The position numbers were made by a program, and so were the translations under genes. Below the pieces are notes generated by a model that saw only the letters and a list, made by a program, of their open reading frames with translations, was not told where the DNA came from and did no database searches. Positions 34,442 to 42,101 of a DNA stretch of 64,000 nt are shown here, piece by piece. The stretch is from Conexibacter woesei DSM 14684 (GTDB lineage: Bacteria; Actinomycetota; Thermoleophilia; Solirubrobacterales; Solirubrobacteraceae), in NCBI RefSeq assembly GCF_000025265.1, contig NC_013739.1, positions 1,798,001 to 1,862,000 of the forward strand, read 5' to 3'. Every line of letters begins with the position of its first letter. The stretch's first letter is position 1.

Positions 34442-34475
34442 CGGCGGTTCGGCGGAACCTCCGGAGGAACCGCCG
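34442..34475. repeat. Inverted-repeat cluster upstream of the endolysin
   Basis: CGGCGGTTC (34442-34450) pairs with GAACCGCCG (34467-34475), and an inner GAACC at 34455-34459 also matches GGTTC. It lies between the divergent XRE gene and the endolysin. It could be an operator for that regulator or a transcription hairpin; the sequence alone does not decide. Confidence 0.5.
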
Positions 34476-34519
34476 ATTCGCTAGGCGAGCGGCGCCCTCG
34501 CGGCCGATGCTGCGCCGCG

Positions 34520-35695
34520 ATGGTCCACTTCGACGGTCACCGTGTCAGCGACGACTGGTTCGACGTCCTCTCGGGCGCGCGCCGGGCGGGCGTCGCGTTC
34601 CGGCTCAACAGCGGCCGCCGCACGTTCGCCGAGCAGCAGCGCCTGTACGACCTCTGGCGCGCCGGCGTCGGCGCGCTCGCGGCGGTGCCGTCGCACACGG
34701 CGCCGCACATCCGCACCGGCCGTCAGGACCACGCGCTCGACATCGACCAGTTCGCCGGCGTCGGCACGGCCGGCGTGCGCGCCTGGCTGCGCGGCGAAGG
34801 TCTCGCCACGACGCTGACGGTCCCCGGCGAGGGCTGGCACGTCGAGGCAGACTCCGCGACCGCGCTGCAGCGCGTCGCGCGCAGACTCGCGCGGCCGCGG
34901 ACGGTGCTCGAACGTCTGCGCGCGCGGCCGCTGCGCCGCGGCGCGAAGACGCCGGACGTCAAGACCGTGCGGACCTACCTGGAGCTCGCGGGGCTGGTCG
35001 ATCGCGACCGCACGCGGCGCGACGAGTACGGCGAGCCGCTCGCGCTCGCGGTGAGAGCCTTCCAGCGGCGCGTCGGCCTGACCGAGGACGGACTCGTCGG
35101 CCCGAAGACGTTCGCCGCGCTGCGGCGCCGCTACGGCTGGCGCGTCTGGTCGCGCCGGCGCCATGCCGCGCGCGACCGTGCCGCCGCCGAGCGCGCATCC
35201 GCGCGCCGGATCTCCGCTGACGGCCTCGCGCTGATCGAGCAGTTCGAGGGCTTCTTCGCGCATCCCTACGACGACCCGGCCGGACATGCGACGGTCGGCT
35301 ACGGCCACCTGCTGCACTTCGGGCCCGTCACGGCCGTCGACCGCCGCGGCAGATGGCTCGCCGCCCAGGCGACACCGGGACGGCTGACGCCGGCGGAGGC
35401 GCGCGAGCTGCTGCGCCAGGAGCTGGCCGAGAAGTACGAGCCTGCCGTCCGCGCGCTCAGGCTGTCGCTGACCCAGCACCAACACGACGCGCTCGTCTCG
35501 TTCGTCTACAACGTCGGGACCGGCGCGCTCGGCGCCGAGACCGGGATCGGCCGCGCGCTGCGCGCGCAGCGCTGGAGCGCCGCGGCCGATGAGCTGCTGC
35601 GCTGGGACAAGGCCGGCCACCCGCCGCGCCCGCTCCCGGGCCTGACGCGCCGCCGGCGCGCCGAGCGCGAGCTGTTCCTGAAGGCGGCGAGATGA
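34520..35695 (+). CDS. Endolysin: M15-like peptidase + peptidoglycan-binding domain + GH24 lysozyme
   Basis: 391 residues in three parts. Residues 1-115 resemble a VanY/M15-type zinc carboxypeptidase (SGRRTFAEQQRLYDLW, DHALDID with H71, GWHVE with H107). Residues about 138-206 are a PG_binding_1 domain (AVRAFQRRVGLTEDGLVGPK). Residues about 232-391 are a T4-type lysozyme with the E-(8)-D-(5)-T triad E243, D252 and T258 (EGFFAHPYDDPAGHATVGYG). It would cut both stem peptide and glycan of the host wall to release particles. It overlaps the holin gene by four bases. No signal peptide, so holin-dependent release is expected. Confidence 0.9.
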   Translation: MVHFDGHRVSDDWFDVLSGARRAGVAFRLNSGRRTFAEQQRLYDLWRAGVGALAAVPSHTAPHIRTGRQDHALDIDQFAGVGTAGVRAWLRGEGLATTLTVPGEGWHVEADSATALQRVARRLARPRTVLERLRARPLRRGAKTPDVKTVRTYLELAGLVDRDRTRRDEYGEPLALAVRAFQRRVGLTEDGLVGPKTFAALRRRYGWRVWSRRRHAARDRAAAERASARRISADGLALIEQFEGFFAHPYDDPAGHATVGYGHLLHFGPVTAVDRRGRWLAAQATPGRLTPAEARELLRQELAEKYEPAVRALRLSLTQHQHDALVSFVYNVGTGALGAETGIGRALRAQRWSAAADELLRWDKAGHPPRPLPGLTRRRRAERELFLKAAR

Positions 35696-36012
35696 CGTTC
35701 GCGCGCGCCTTCCTCGAGGACCTCGTGAAGCTGCGGCTGCCGGTCACCGCCGGCGCCGTGCTCGCGACCGCGCTGGCGCTCGTGCAGCCGTTCGGGATCG
35801 GCCTCGGTGGTGACACGACCGCGAAGGTCACCGCCGCGCTCGTCGCACTCGGCGTCGTCGCGCAGTACCTGCAGGACAAGCTGCGGGCGCCACAGAGAGG
35901 CGGGCGCCCGGGACGGCACACGGACGGCGGCGTCGTGACTGCGCCTTCCCCTGCTCAGGGCGAGCACGCGCTCGCCGTCCAGCCGTCATCCGACGATGAG
36001 GTGAACGCGTAG
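35692..36012 (+). CDS. Holin-like small membrane protein
   Basis: 106 residues; the ATG overlaps the endolysin stop. Two hydrophobic helices (about 16-35 and 46-64: TAGAVLATALALVQPFG and TAKVTAALVALGVVAQYL) separated by a short Gly-rich turn, then a charged hydrophilic tail. Size, topology and coupling to the endolysin fit a holin that opens the membrane for lysis. Assignment is by context; no family signature is recognised. Confidence 0.65.
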   Translation: MTFARAFLEDLVKLRLPVTAGAVLATALALVQPFGIGLGGDTTAKVTAALVALGVVAQYLQDKLRAPQRGGRPGRHTDGGVVTAPSPAQGEHALAVQPSSDDEVNA

Positions 36013-36014
36013 CC

Positions 36015-36425
36015 ATGGCCGCACCCGCCTGGGCGCCCACGCCCGACCAGGTCGCCGCGATCCTGCACGCCCGCACGCGCGGGCGCGGCACGATCGCGCA
36101 CACGCCTGCCGCCGAGCAGGGCAGATTCACGACCGCCACGCGCCCGACGCTCGCGCAGGTCGGCGCACTGATCGAGCTGGCGTGCGCCGACGTCGCAGTC
36201 AGGTTCCCTGGCCGCAGCCCGTGCAGTGACACGCTCAGAGCGGCCGCCGCCAACGCGGCCGCCTACCGCGCCGCCCAGCTCGTCGAAGTGTCGTTCTTCC
36301 CCGAGCGCACGGCCGGTGAGGGGACGGCGTTCGCCGCCTTCGGCGAGCTGTGGAGAGAGACCGCCGCAGTCGTCGCCGCGGCGATCGTCGCCGGCTGCCC
36401 GCTCGACGGCGGAGGCCCGCCGTGA
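36015..36425 (+). CDS. Phage-type protein of unknown function
   Basis: 136 residues, mostly helical. Repeated Ala-rich segments (AAANAAAYRAAQLVEVSFFP) and the position before the sheath gene resemble small head-tail adaptor or tail-completion proteins (gp6-like), but no signature is certain. It begins two bases after the holin stop and overlaps the next gene by four bases. In a headless element it might form the cap of the tail. Confidence 0.5.
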   Translation: MAAPAWAPTPDQVAAILHARTRGRGTIAHTPAAEQGRFTTATRPTLAQVGALIELACADVAVRFPGRSPCSDTLRAAAANAAAYRAAQLVEVSFFPERTAGEGTAFAAFGELWRETAAVVAAAIVAGCPLDGGGPP

Positions 36426-37114
36426 GCACACCCGAACCGAGAGTGCGGCTGCTCGGACCGTTCGTCACGCCGTGGTCGCTCAAGCGCGCGGCGCGCGAGC
36501 TGCTGCTGTCCGAGCGGCTCGGCATCTACGTCGACGAGATCGTCCGCCAGCAGACCCCGGTCGGCAGACCGGTGCTGCGGATCGACCGCCCGCGCGACGT
36601 CGTGATTCGCGAGCAGGCGCGCCGCCGCACCGAGGATCAGCTGCCGCTGATCGTGCTCGCCTGTCCGGGCAGCGTCGACGTTCGCCACCGCGCGAGCGAC
36701 GGCACCTACACGGGGACGCTGAGACTCGAGGTGCACGCCGTCACGGCGGTGTCGGGCGACGACGTCGGCGCGGAGACCGCGAGCCTGCTCGCGCTCGGCG
36801 CCGCGAACCTGCTGCTGCACGAGTTGCCGCGCGCGACCGGCTTCCAGGTTCGCTGGCTCGGCGTGCTCGCCGGCGACCCGCCCGAGCTCGAGGGCGACGG
36901 CGACGCGGCACTCGACGGCCACGACGACCGCTTGCTCCACGCCGAGGGCCACGTGCTGGCCGTCTCCGGCGTCCTGTTGTCGGATCTCGGCGGCCCGCTG
37001 CCGCTCGATCTCAGAGATCCGCCGCTCGAGGACCTGCCCGCCGACCCGGGCGAGCTGCCGAGCGTCGAGGAGATCGCACTGACCACGACCCCCGTCGAGG
37101 AGATCGACCCATGA
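36422..37114 (+). CDS. Phage-type protein, possible tail terminator
   Basis: 230 residues from the GTG at 36422, overlapping both neighbours by four bases. An alpha/beta core (LPLIVLACPGSVDVRHRASD, YTGTLRLEVHAVT) is followed by a helix and an acidic C-terminal tail. Placement just upstream of sheath and tube, plus size, fits a tail terminator or tail-completion protein that caps the tube. That is contextual inference; I do not recognise a conserved family motif. Confidence 0.5.
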   Translation: MSTPEPRVRLLGPFVTPWSLKRAARELLLSERLGIYVDEIVRQQTPVGRPVLRIDRPRDVVIREQARRRTEDQLPLIVLACPGSVDVRHRASDGTYTGTLRLEVHAVTAVSGDDVGAETASLLALGAANLLLHELPRATGFQVRWLGVLAGDPPELEGDGDAALDGHDDRLLHAEGHVLAVSGVLLSDLGGPLPLDLRDPPLEDLPADPGELPSVEEIALTTTPVEEIDP

Positions 37115-37287
37115 GCCAGACCATCACCGTGAAGAACGTCGCACGAGGGACGGTCGACCTGGAGGGCGGCCGGATCCTGGCGCCCGGCGAGTCCGGCGAG
37201 GCGCCCGACAACGACCGCACGCGCGCGCAGATCGCGAGCGAGCTGCTGGTCGAGATGCCCGCCACGAACGCAGGAGACGCAAGCTGA
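37111..37287 (+). CDS. Small phage protein of unknown function
   Basis: 58 residues. The ATG overlaps the previous stop (ATGA) and its own TGA overlaps the sheath ATG (TGATG), so translation is tightly coupled. Beta-rich start (ITVKNVARGTVDLEGGR) and acidic middle. Similar short proteins sit before sheath genes in other contractile-tail clusters, but no role is known to me. Confidence 0.6.
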   Translation: MSQTITVKNVARGTVDLEGGRILAPGESGEAPDNDRTRAQIASELLVEMPATNAGDAS

Positions 37288-38711
37288 TGCCGCTGCCCGA
37301 AGTGATCGTGCGCCGGGGGGACCGCGGCGCCGCCGAGCTCCCCGCCGACGACGTCTCGACCCGCTTCGAGGCGGTCGTCTGCGAGCGCGGCCCCGTCGAG
37401 GTCCCAATCGAGGTCCGGTCGGTCTCCCAGCTGCGCACGCGGGTCGGTGACCACACGGGCTACTCGACGCTGCGCGCGGTCGAGTCGTACTTCGCCGAGG
37501 GCGGCGCGCGCGCGGTTCTGTCACGCGTCGTCGGCCCGGCGCACAGAACGGCGACGCTCGAGCTCAGAGACGACAGAGCTGCGACGGTGCTGACCGTCAG
37601 AGCAGAGGGGCCGGGCAGCTGGTATCACGGCGTTCGCGTCACCGCCGCGAGCGACACCACCAGCGCGCGCATGGTGACCGTCGACCTCGACGGCGCCGAG
37701 CTCGTCAGAGGCGTCTGCGCGTCAGCGCTCGAGGCGCAGGACCTGATCAACCGGTCGGGCTACGCGACCGCGACGATCGGCGTCGGAACGTGGCCGCCCG
37801 TGGCGTCGTCCACTCCGCAGCCGCTCGCAGGCGGCGACGACGACTACGCCGGCATCAGAGACAGACAGGCCGTCGCAGCGCTCACGGCGTTCGACGAGAG
37901 CCTTGGCGCCGGCTCGGTCTGCGCGTCCGGGTGGACGACCGTCCTCATGCACACGGCGCTCGCCGACCACGCCGCAGCGACCAATCGCCTGGCACGCGCC
38001 GACATGCCCGACATCGCCGACGTGGCGACGCTGGCCACCGACGCGGCCGCGATCCGCAGACTGCCGAACGCGAGATACATCCAGCTGCTCGCCGGCTACC
38101 CGCAGATCACCACGGCCGGCGTCACGATCCCTGTGCCGCCGTCCGGCGTCCACACCGGCCGCGAAGCGCAGGCCGACCGCGAGAACGGCGCAGGTCCCGG
38201 CCAGCCGTGCGCGTGGACGTTCGGCGAGTACGCGACGCCCGTCAGCGTCAGAACCGCCTGGTCGCGCGCCCAGCGCGAGCAGCTGCTCGACGCCGGGATC
38301 ACCGTCATCGTGCAGGACGCGCGCGGCGAGGTGTACGCCGAGGACGCGATCACCGCCGTCGACCCGATCAGATACCCGCAGTACGCCGAGGTCTCGGCGA
38401 TGCGCGTCACGATGGCGATCCACGCGCAGGCGAAGGCCGTGCTGCGCCGGCACGTCAAGCGCACGATCGACGGCCGCGGCCACCTGGCAGCTGTCGCGAC
38501 CGGCGACCTCGTGGCGATCTGCGCCGACTGGTACAGCCGCGATGCGCTGTACGGCGAGTCTTCCGGCGACGCGTTCCACGCGAGCGTCGTGGCGGACACC
38601 AGCCCGGAGGTTCGGCCGCGACTCGTCGGCTACCTCGCGCTGCGGCCGTCGCCGTCGGCCCACACGATCGAGCTGACCATCACCCAGGTCGCCGCGGGCG
38701 ACACGATCTAG
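37287..38711 (+). CDS. Contractile tail sheath protein
   Basis: 474 residues. The middle and C-terminal parts carry sheath features: IQLLAGYPQIT-type core, TWSRAQREQLLDAGITVIV-like segment before the conserved ARGEVYAEDAIT, and a C-terminal domain (AVLRRHVKRTIDGRGHLAAV) ending with a two-strand handshake region (HTIELTITQVAAGD). Sheath subunits stack around the tube and contract to drive it through the target envelope. Presence of a sheath makes this a myovirus-type tail. The tube gene follows 12 bases later. Confidence 0.9.
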   Translation: MPLPEVIVRRGDRGAAELPADDVSTRFEAVVCERGPVEVPIEVRSVSQLRTRVGDHTGYSTLRAVESYFAEGGARAVLSRVVGPAHRTATLELRDDRAATVLTVRAEGPGSWYHGVRVTAASDTTSARMVTVDLDGAELVRGVCASALEAQDLINRSGYATATIGVGTWPPVASSTPQPLAGGDDDYAGIRDRQAVAALTAFDESLGAGSVCASGWTTVLMHTALADHAAATNRLARADMPDIADVATLATDAAAIRRLPNARYIQLLAGYPQITTAGVTIPVPPSGVHTGREAQADRENGAGPGQPCAWTFGEYATPVSVRTAWSRAQREQLLDAGITVIVQDARGEVYAEDAITAVDPIRYPQYAEVSAMRVTMAIHAQAKAVLRRHVKRTIDGRGHLAAVATGDLVAICADWYSRDALYGESSGDAFHASVVADTSPEVRPRLVGYLALRPSPSAHTIELTITQVAAGDTI

Positions 38712-38723
38712 GAGCGCGCGCAG

Positions 38724-39164
38724 ATGAGTTTCAGAGAGTCAACGCTGACCGGGGAATGGCAGTTCTCCGCGGTCCTGAGAGTCGAGAACATCGACGTGCC
38801 CGGGGAGTGGGATTCCGTCGACGGCGGAGACACGACGTCGGACACGAGAAGCTACCGCGCCGGAGGCGCGGTCAATCCTGAGGCGCTGCCCGCTGCCGCG
38901 GCGACCGGCGACGTGATCCTCGAGCGTGCGTACCGCGGGACGATCGACGGCAGAGTCCGCAGCGAGCTCGGCGGCAACATCGGGCGCCCGGCGATGGTCA
39001 CCGTGTACGCCCAGGACAAGAACCGCAATCCGGTGCCCGGAACCAGCGAGACGATTCGCGGGATCCTCAAGGAGGTCACGCGCCCCGCATTCAGATCCGA
39101 AGGCGACGGCACCGCGCTCTACAGAGTCGTCGTGGCCCCGCACGGGCACTGGACGCCGTCGTGA
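38724..39164 (+). CDS. Tail tube protein
   Basis: 146 residues directly after the sheath, the invariant order in contractile tails. Beta-rich sequence with Gly turns (ADGGDTTSD-like loop, then GGAVNPEALP, and VILERAYRGTIDGRVRSELG), consistent with the Hcp/gp19-type tube fold. It forms the inner rigid tube. It overlaps the tail assembly chaperone gene by four bases. Confidence 0.82.
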   Translation: MSFRESTLTGEWQFSAVLRVENIDVPGEWDSVDGGDTTSDTRSYRAGGAVNPEALPAAAATGDVILERAYRGTIDGRVRSELGGNIGRPAMVTVYAQDKNRNPVPGTSETIRGILKEVTRPAFRSEGDGTALYRVVVAPHGHWTPS

Positions 39165-39697
39165 GCGAGCGCGACGAGACGGCGAGGGAGGCCGAGGAGA
39201 CCGCGGTCGCGGTCGACTCCGCTCTCGCCGGCCTGCGGCGCGCGTACACGCGCCGCCGTCGCGCCGCCGAGCTGTTCCTGCCTGTGCCGGGTTGGGACGA
39301 TCCGGCGCTCGTGGCGCGCGTGACCGTGCCCGACGACCAGTTCGTCAGACGGCTGACCGGCGAGGTCGGAACGCCGGACTGGATGGCGAGCTTCGTCGCC
39401 GAGACCGTCGCCGGGCTCTACGAGGCCACCGGCGTCGACGGCGACGGCGAGCGGCTGCTCGAGCCGCTGCCGGGCGTCTCCGGTCCGCTGCGTTTCAACG
39501 CCGAGTTCGGTGCTGCGATCGGCGCGCCGGACGTCAACTCGCCGACCGCTGCCGTCATCGCTGCCTTCACGACCGGCGGCGAGGGCTCGTTCCCGGTCGT
39601 CAACGTGATCGAGCTGGCCGACTTCGCGGACAAGATCGAACGCTGGCTGTCCAACACGTCCCGTGAGATCGCCGAGGCGATCGTCCCGGGGCGCTGA
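39161..39697 (+). CDS. Tail assembly chaperone, short (unshifted) product
   Basis: 178 residues from a GTG, between tube and tape-measure genes, the conserved place for the gpG/E-type chaperone. Acidic N-terminus, then VPDDQFVRRLTGEVGTPDWM and a helical C-terminal half. Near its end the perfect slippery heptamer C-CCG-GGG (39685-39691) lies four bases before the stop TGA (39695). A -1 shift there enters a second open frame ending at 39885, the classic chaperone arrangement. Confidence 0.78.
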   Translation: MSERDETAREAEETAVAVDSALAGLRRAYTRRRRAAELFLPVPGWDDPALVARVTVPDDQFVRRLTGEVGTPDWMASFVAETVAGLYEATGVDGDGERLLEPLPGVSGPLRFNAEFGAAIGAPDVNSPTAAVIAAFTTGGEGSFPVVNVIELADFADKIERWLSNTSREIAEAIVPGR

Positions 39698-39885
39698 GCC
39701 TCGACGAGCAACGAGATGTGGAGCTTGCGCTTGCACTTGGGCTTGATCGGATCGCCGAGCGGCTGTTCGCCGGCGATGCGGTCGAGCGCGCGTTCTGGCG
39801 CGAGCGGCTCGCCGGGGCGGATCGGTTCGCGGCAAAGCGCGACGAACGGCTCGCGCACCATGTCGCCCAACTCACCTGGGGGTGA
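39161..39885 (+). CDS. Tail assembly chaperone, -1 frameshift fusion product (predicted)
   Basis: If ribosomes slip by -1 on CCCGGGG (39685-39691), translation continues as ALSLDEQRDVELALALGLDR and on to LAHHVAQLTWG before the TGA at 39883-39885, giving about 241 residues. The 64-residue extension is acidic/helical and looks coding, although it has no start codon of its own. In lambda (G/GT) and P2 (E/E') the shifted product links the tape measure to the tube protein during assembly. Inferred from the slippery site, frame and position. Confidence 0.65.
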
Positions 39886-39888
39886 GTC

Positions 39889-41349
39889 GTGAGCGAGGAG
39901 ATCCTCGTGAGACTGCGCCTGGAAGGTCAGCGCGCGGTCGACGCCGGCCTCGACGCCACGTCGCTCGCGCTGAGCGGCCTCGGCACCGCCGCGACTGCCG
40001 GCGCCGCGGTCGCGGAGAGCGGCTTCAAGCGGATGGCGAGAGGGCTCCTCGGGCTCAGCTCGCAGGCGCTCGGCGGCACCCGCACCATCGCCGTCGCGCT
40101 CGGCGAGCTCGAGCGCGCCGGCCAGAGCCTCACGCGCCAGCAGCGGCAGCAGACGGACCAGCGGCTGTCCGACGGCGCGAGCTCGCTCGGAGGGGCGCGA
40201 CCGGGTGTGCTCGTGCGCGAGGGCGGCGGCTTCGTCCGGCGCTCGTCGAGCCCGAGTTCGACGAGTCGGCGCCCGGTCGCGCGCACGGATGCGAGCAGCG
40301 GGTCGTCCGGTGCGGACGCGAGCGGCTCGCGAGCGGCGGCACGCGGCAGCGCGAGAGTGTTCGCAAGAGCCTTCCGGTCGTCGGGCGTCTGGAGCAGCCT
40401 GCTGAGCGCCGGCTTCCTGACCTCGCGGCTGAGAGGCTGGGCGCCGGCGGGACGCGTCGGCGCGAGAGCGTTCGCTCGCGCGTTCCGAACCGCTCTCGGA
40501 CAGAGCAGCGCGTTTCGCGTCGCCGGCCGGGTCGCTGGCGACAGAACCGCCGCCAGCGCGGCGAGCGCCGCTGCAGCACGGATCGGCCCGGCGTTCGACG
40601 CGCACAGAGGCCGGTGGACCGCGGTCGGCAACAGAGCCGGTCGCGTGGTCGGACGCCAGACGGGACGCGAAGCGGCCTTCACGGCGGCGCGCGGGATGAG
40701 CCGCCTGCTCGGCTCGGCGCTGGCAGGGTATGCCGCGAATCTGGAGAGAGTCGGGGCCGCGTTCGGCAGCCTGATCGGCGCGGCCGCCGGCAGAGCGGCA
40801 GGCTCGGCCTTCGCGCAGCAGTTCCAGTCCATCGTCAGCAACGTCCTGGGCGCGGCCGGTGGCGGAGGAGGCGGTGGCGGCGGTGGCGGCGGTGGCGGCG
40901 TGTTCGGCTGGATCCGGGAGGCCGCCGGCCTGACGCCCATACTCGGCGACGCGCTCGGCGCCAACGACTTCATCGGCAGAATCATGAGCGAGGTCACGGG
41001 CAACGACCCCGGGCCCGGCGGCTTGCTCGGAGACATGTACTCGGGGTTCAGCCGATTCGGGCAGACGTTTCGCCCGGGCCTCGGCGGAGAGCCCCGCGCC
41101 CGCGGCGGCATCGTCCGGCCGGGGGAGATCACCGTCGTCGGCGAGCGCGGCCCTGAGATCGTCCGCCTCCCCGCCGGCTCGAACGTCGTGCCCGCCCACC
41201 GGACGCGCGAGCTGCTCGAGCGGCAGACGGCGGCGCCGCGGGCGACCGGTCGCCGCGACCTCCACGTCCACCAGCACCTCGACGGGCGCGAGATCGCGCG
41301 GACGCTCGTGCGCAACATCGACGACGACGAGCAGTGGGGGCGTGCGTGA
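39889..41349 (+). CDS. Tail tape measure protein
   Basis: 486 residues from GTG, after the chaperone. Ala/Arg/Gly-rich, with a run of 14 glycines (about 327-340) in front of a small globular segment (GVFGWIREAAGLTPILGDAL). The C-terminus carries the tape-measure tail motif (ARGGIVRPGEITVVGERGPE, then IVRLPAGSNVVPAHR). It sets tail length; 486 residues is short for this family, which predicts a short tail. AGA arginine codons are common. It overlaps the next gene by one base. Confidence 0.82.
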   Translation: MSEEILVRLRLEGQRAVDAGLDATSLALSGLGTAATAGAAVAESGFKRMARGLLGLSSQALGGTRTIAVALGELERAGQSLTRQQRQQTDQRLSDGASSLGGARPGVLVREGGGFVRRSSSPSSTSRRPVARTDASSGSSGADASGSRAAARGSARVFARAFRSSGVWSSLLSAGFLTSRLRGWAPAGRVGARAFARAFRTALGQSSAFRVAGRVAGDRTAASAASAAAARIGPAFDAHRGRWTAVGNRAGRVVGRQTGREAAFTAARGMSRLLGSALAGYAANLERVGAAFGSLIGAAAGRAAGSAFAQQFQSIVSNVLGAAGGGGGGGGGGGGGGVFGWIREAAGLTPILGDALGANDFIGRIMSEVTGNDPGPGGLLGDMYSGFSRFGQTFRPGLGGEPRARGGIVRPGEITVVGERGPEIVRLPAGSNVVPAHRTRELLERQTAAPRATGRRDLHVHQHLDGREIARTLVRNIDDDEQWGRA

Positions 41350-42101
41350 TGCAGCGGAAGGGACTGGATCTCGGGGCCTGGAAGCGAGCCTTGGCACGGG
41401 TGCAGCGAGATGAGCGGTGGCACGATCGGCGAAGCGTGAGACCTCTCGGCAGAGAGATCATCCTCGTCTCCGACGAGACGCGCAGAATCGTCCGTGCGCA
41501 CCTCGACGACGGCTACTCGATGTCCGAGGGCGGCTACGGCGGTTGGGAGGACGAGGAGCGGCCGGGACAGGTGTCGGCGACCGTCTTCCGCGGAACGCAG
41601 TCGCAGCGGCTGACGTTGCGCCTGATCCTCGGCGGCTGGCCGGTCCAGCCCCCGTGGGCGAACTGCGACCGCGACATGAGAACGCTCGATGCGTTCGGCC
41701 GGAAGCCGGTCGGTGCGCCTCGCGGGATGCGTCCGCCGCTGCTGAAGATCAAGGGCAAGGTGCCCGCCCAGCAGGCCCGGTGGTTCGTCGAGGACATCCA
41801 GTGGGGCGACGTCGACGTCGTCAGAGGCGTGCGCGTACGCGCGTTCGCGACCGTCGTCTTGCGCGAGTACGTCAAGGTCGAACTCGTCACGATCAGAAGC
41901 AGAGCGAGAGCGCGCACGAAGCTGCACGAGATGAGAAAGGGCCAGACGCTCGCCGACGTGGCGCGGATACGCCTCGGGAAGAAGGGCAACAGAGAGGTCA
42001 CCGAGGGCGTGCGGCAGCTCCTGCGGCTCAACGGACGACATCGCGGGTGGAAGCCGAGAACCGGCGACAAAGTCAAGTATCCGGTCGGGGGCGGGAGATG
42101 A
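41349..42101 (+). CDS. LysM-type baseplate/tail protein
   Basis: 250 residues from the ATG at 41349. The N-terminal part is beta-rich (an early SVRPLGREIILVSDETRR). The C-terminal 60 residues form a LysM-like module (KLHEMRKGQTLADVARIRLG, then LLRLNGRHRGWKPRTGDKVK). Proteins of this type (gp53/XkdP-like) join the tube to the baseplate hub. It overlaps the hub gene by ATGA. Confidence 0.75.
   Translation: MQRKGLDLGAWKRALARVQRDERWHDRRSVRPLGREIILVSDETRRIVRAHLDDGYSMSEGGYGGWEDEERPGQVSATVFRGTQSQRLTLRLILGGWPVQPPWANCDRDMRTLDAFGRKPVGAPRGMRPPLLKIKGKVPAQQARWFVEDIQWGDVDVVRGVRVRAFATVVLREYVKVELVTIRSRARARTKLHEMRKGQTLADVARIRLGKKGNREVTEGVRQLLRLNGRHRGWKPRTGDKVKYPVGGGR

Noticed and set aside
36015-37114. Head genes (portal, capsid, terminase) at the start of the tail cluster
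   Set aside because: Both proteins are too small for portal or large terminase and show no ATPase or nuclease motifs; at most they are adaptor or terminator proteins.
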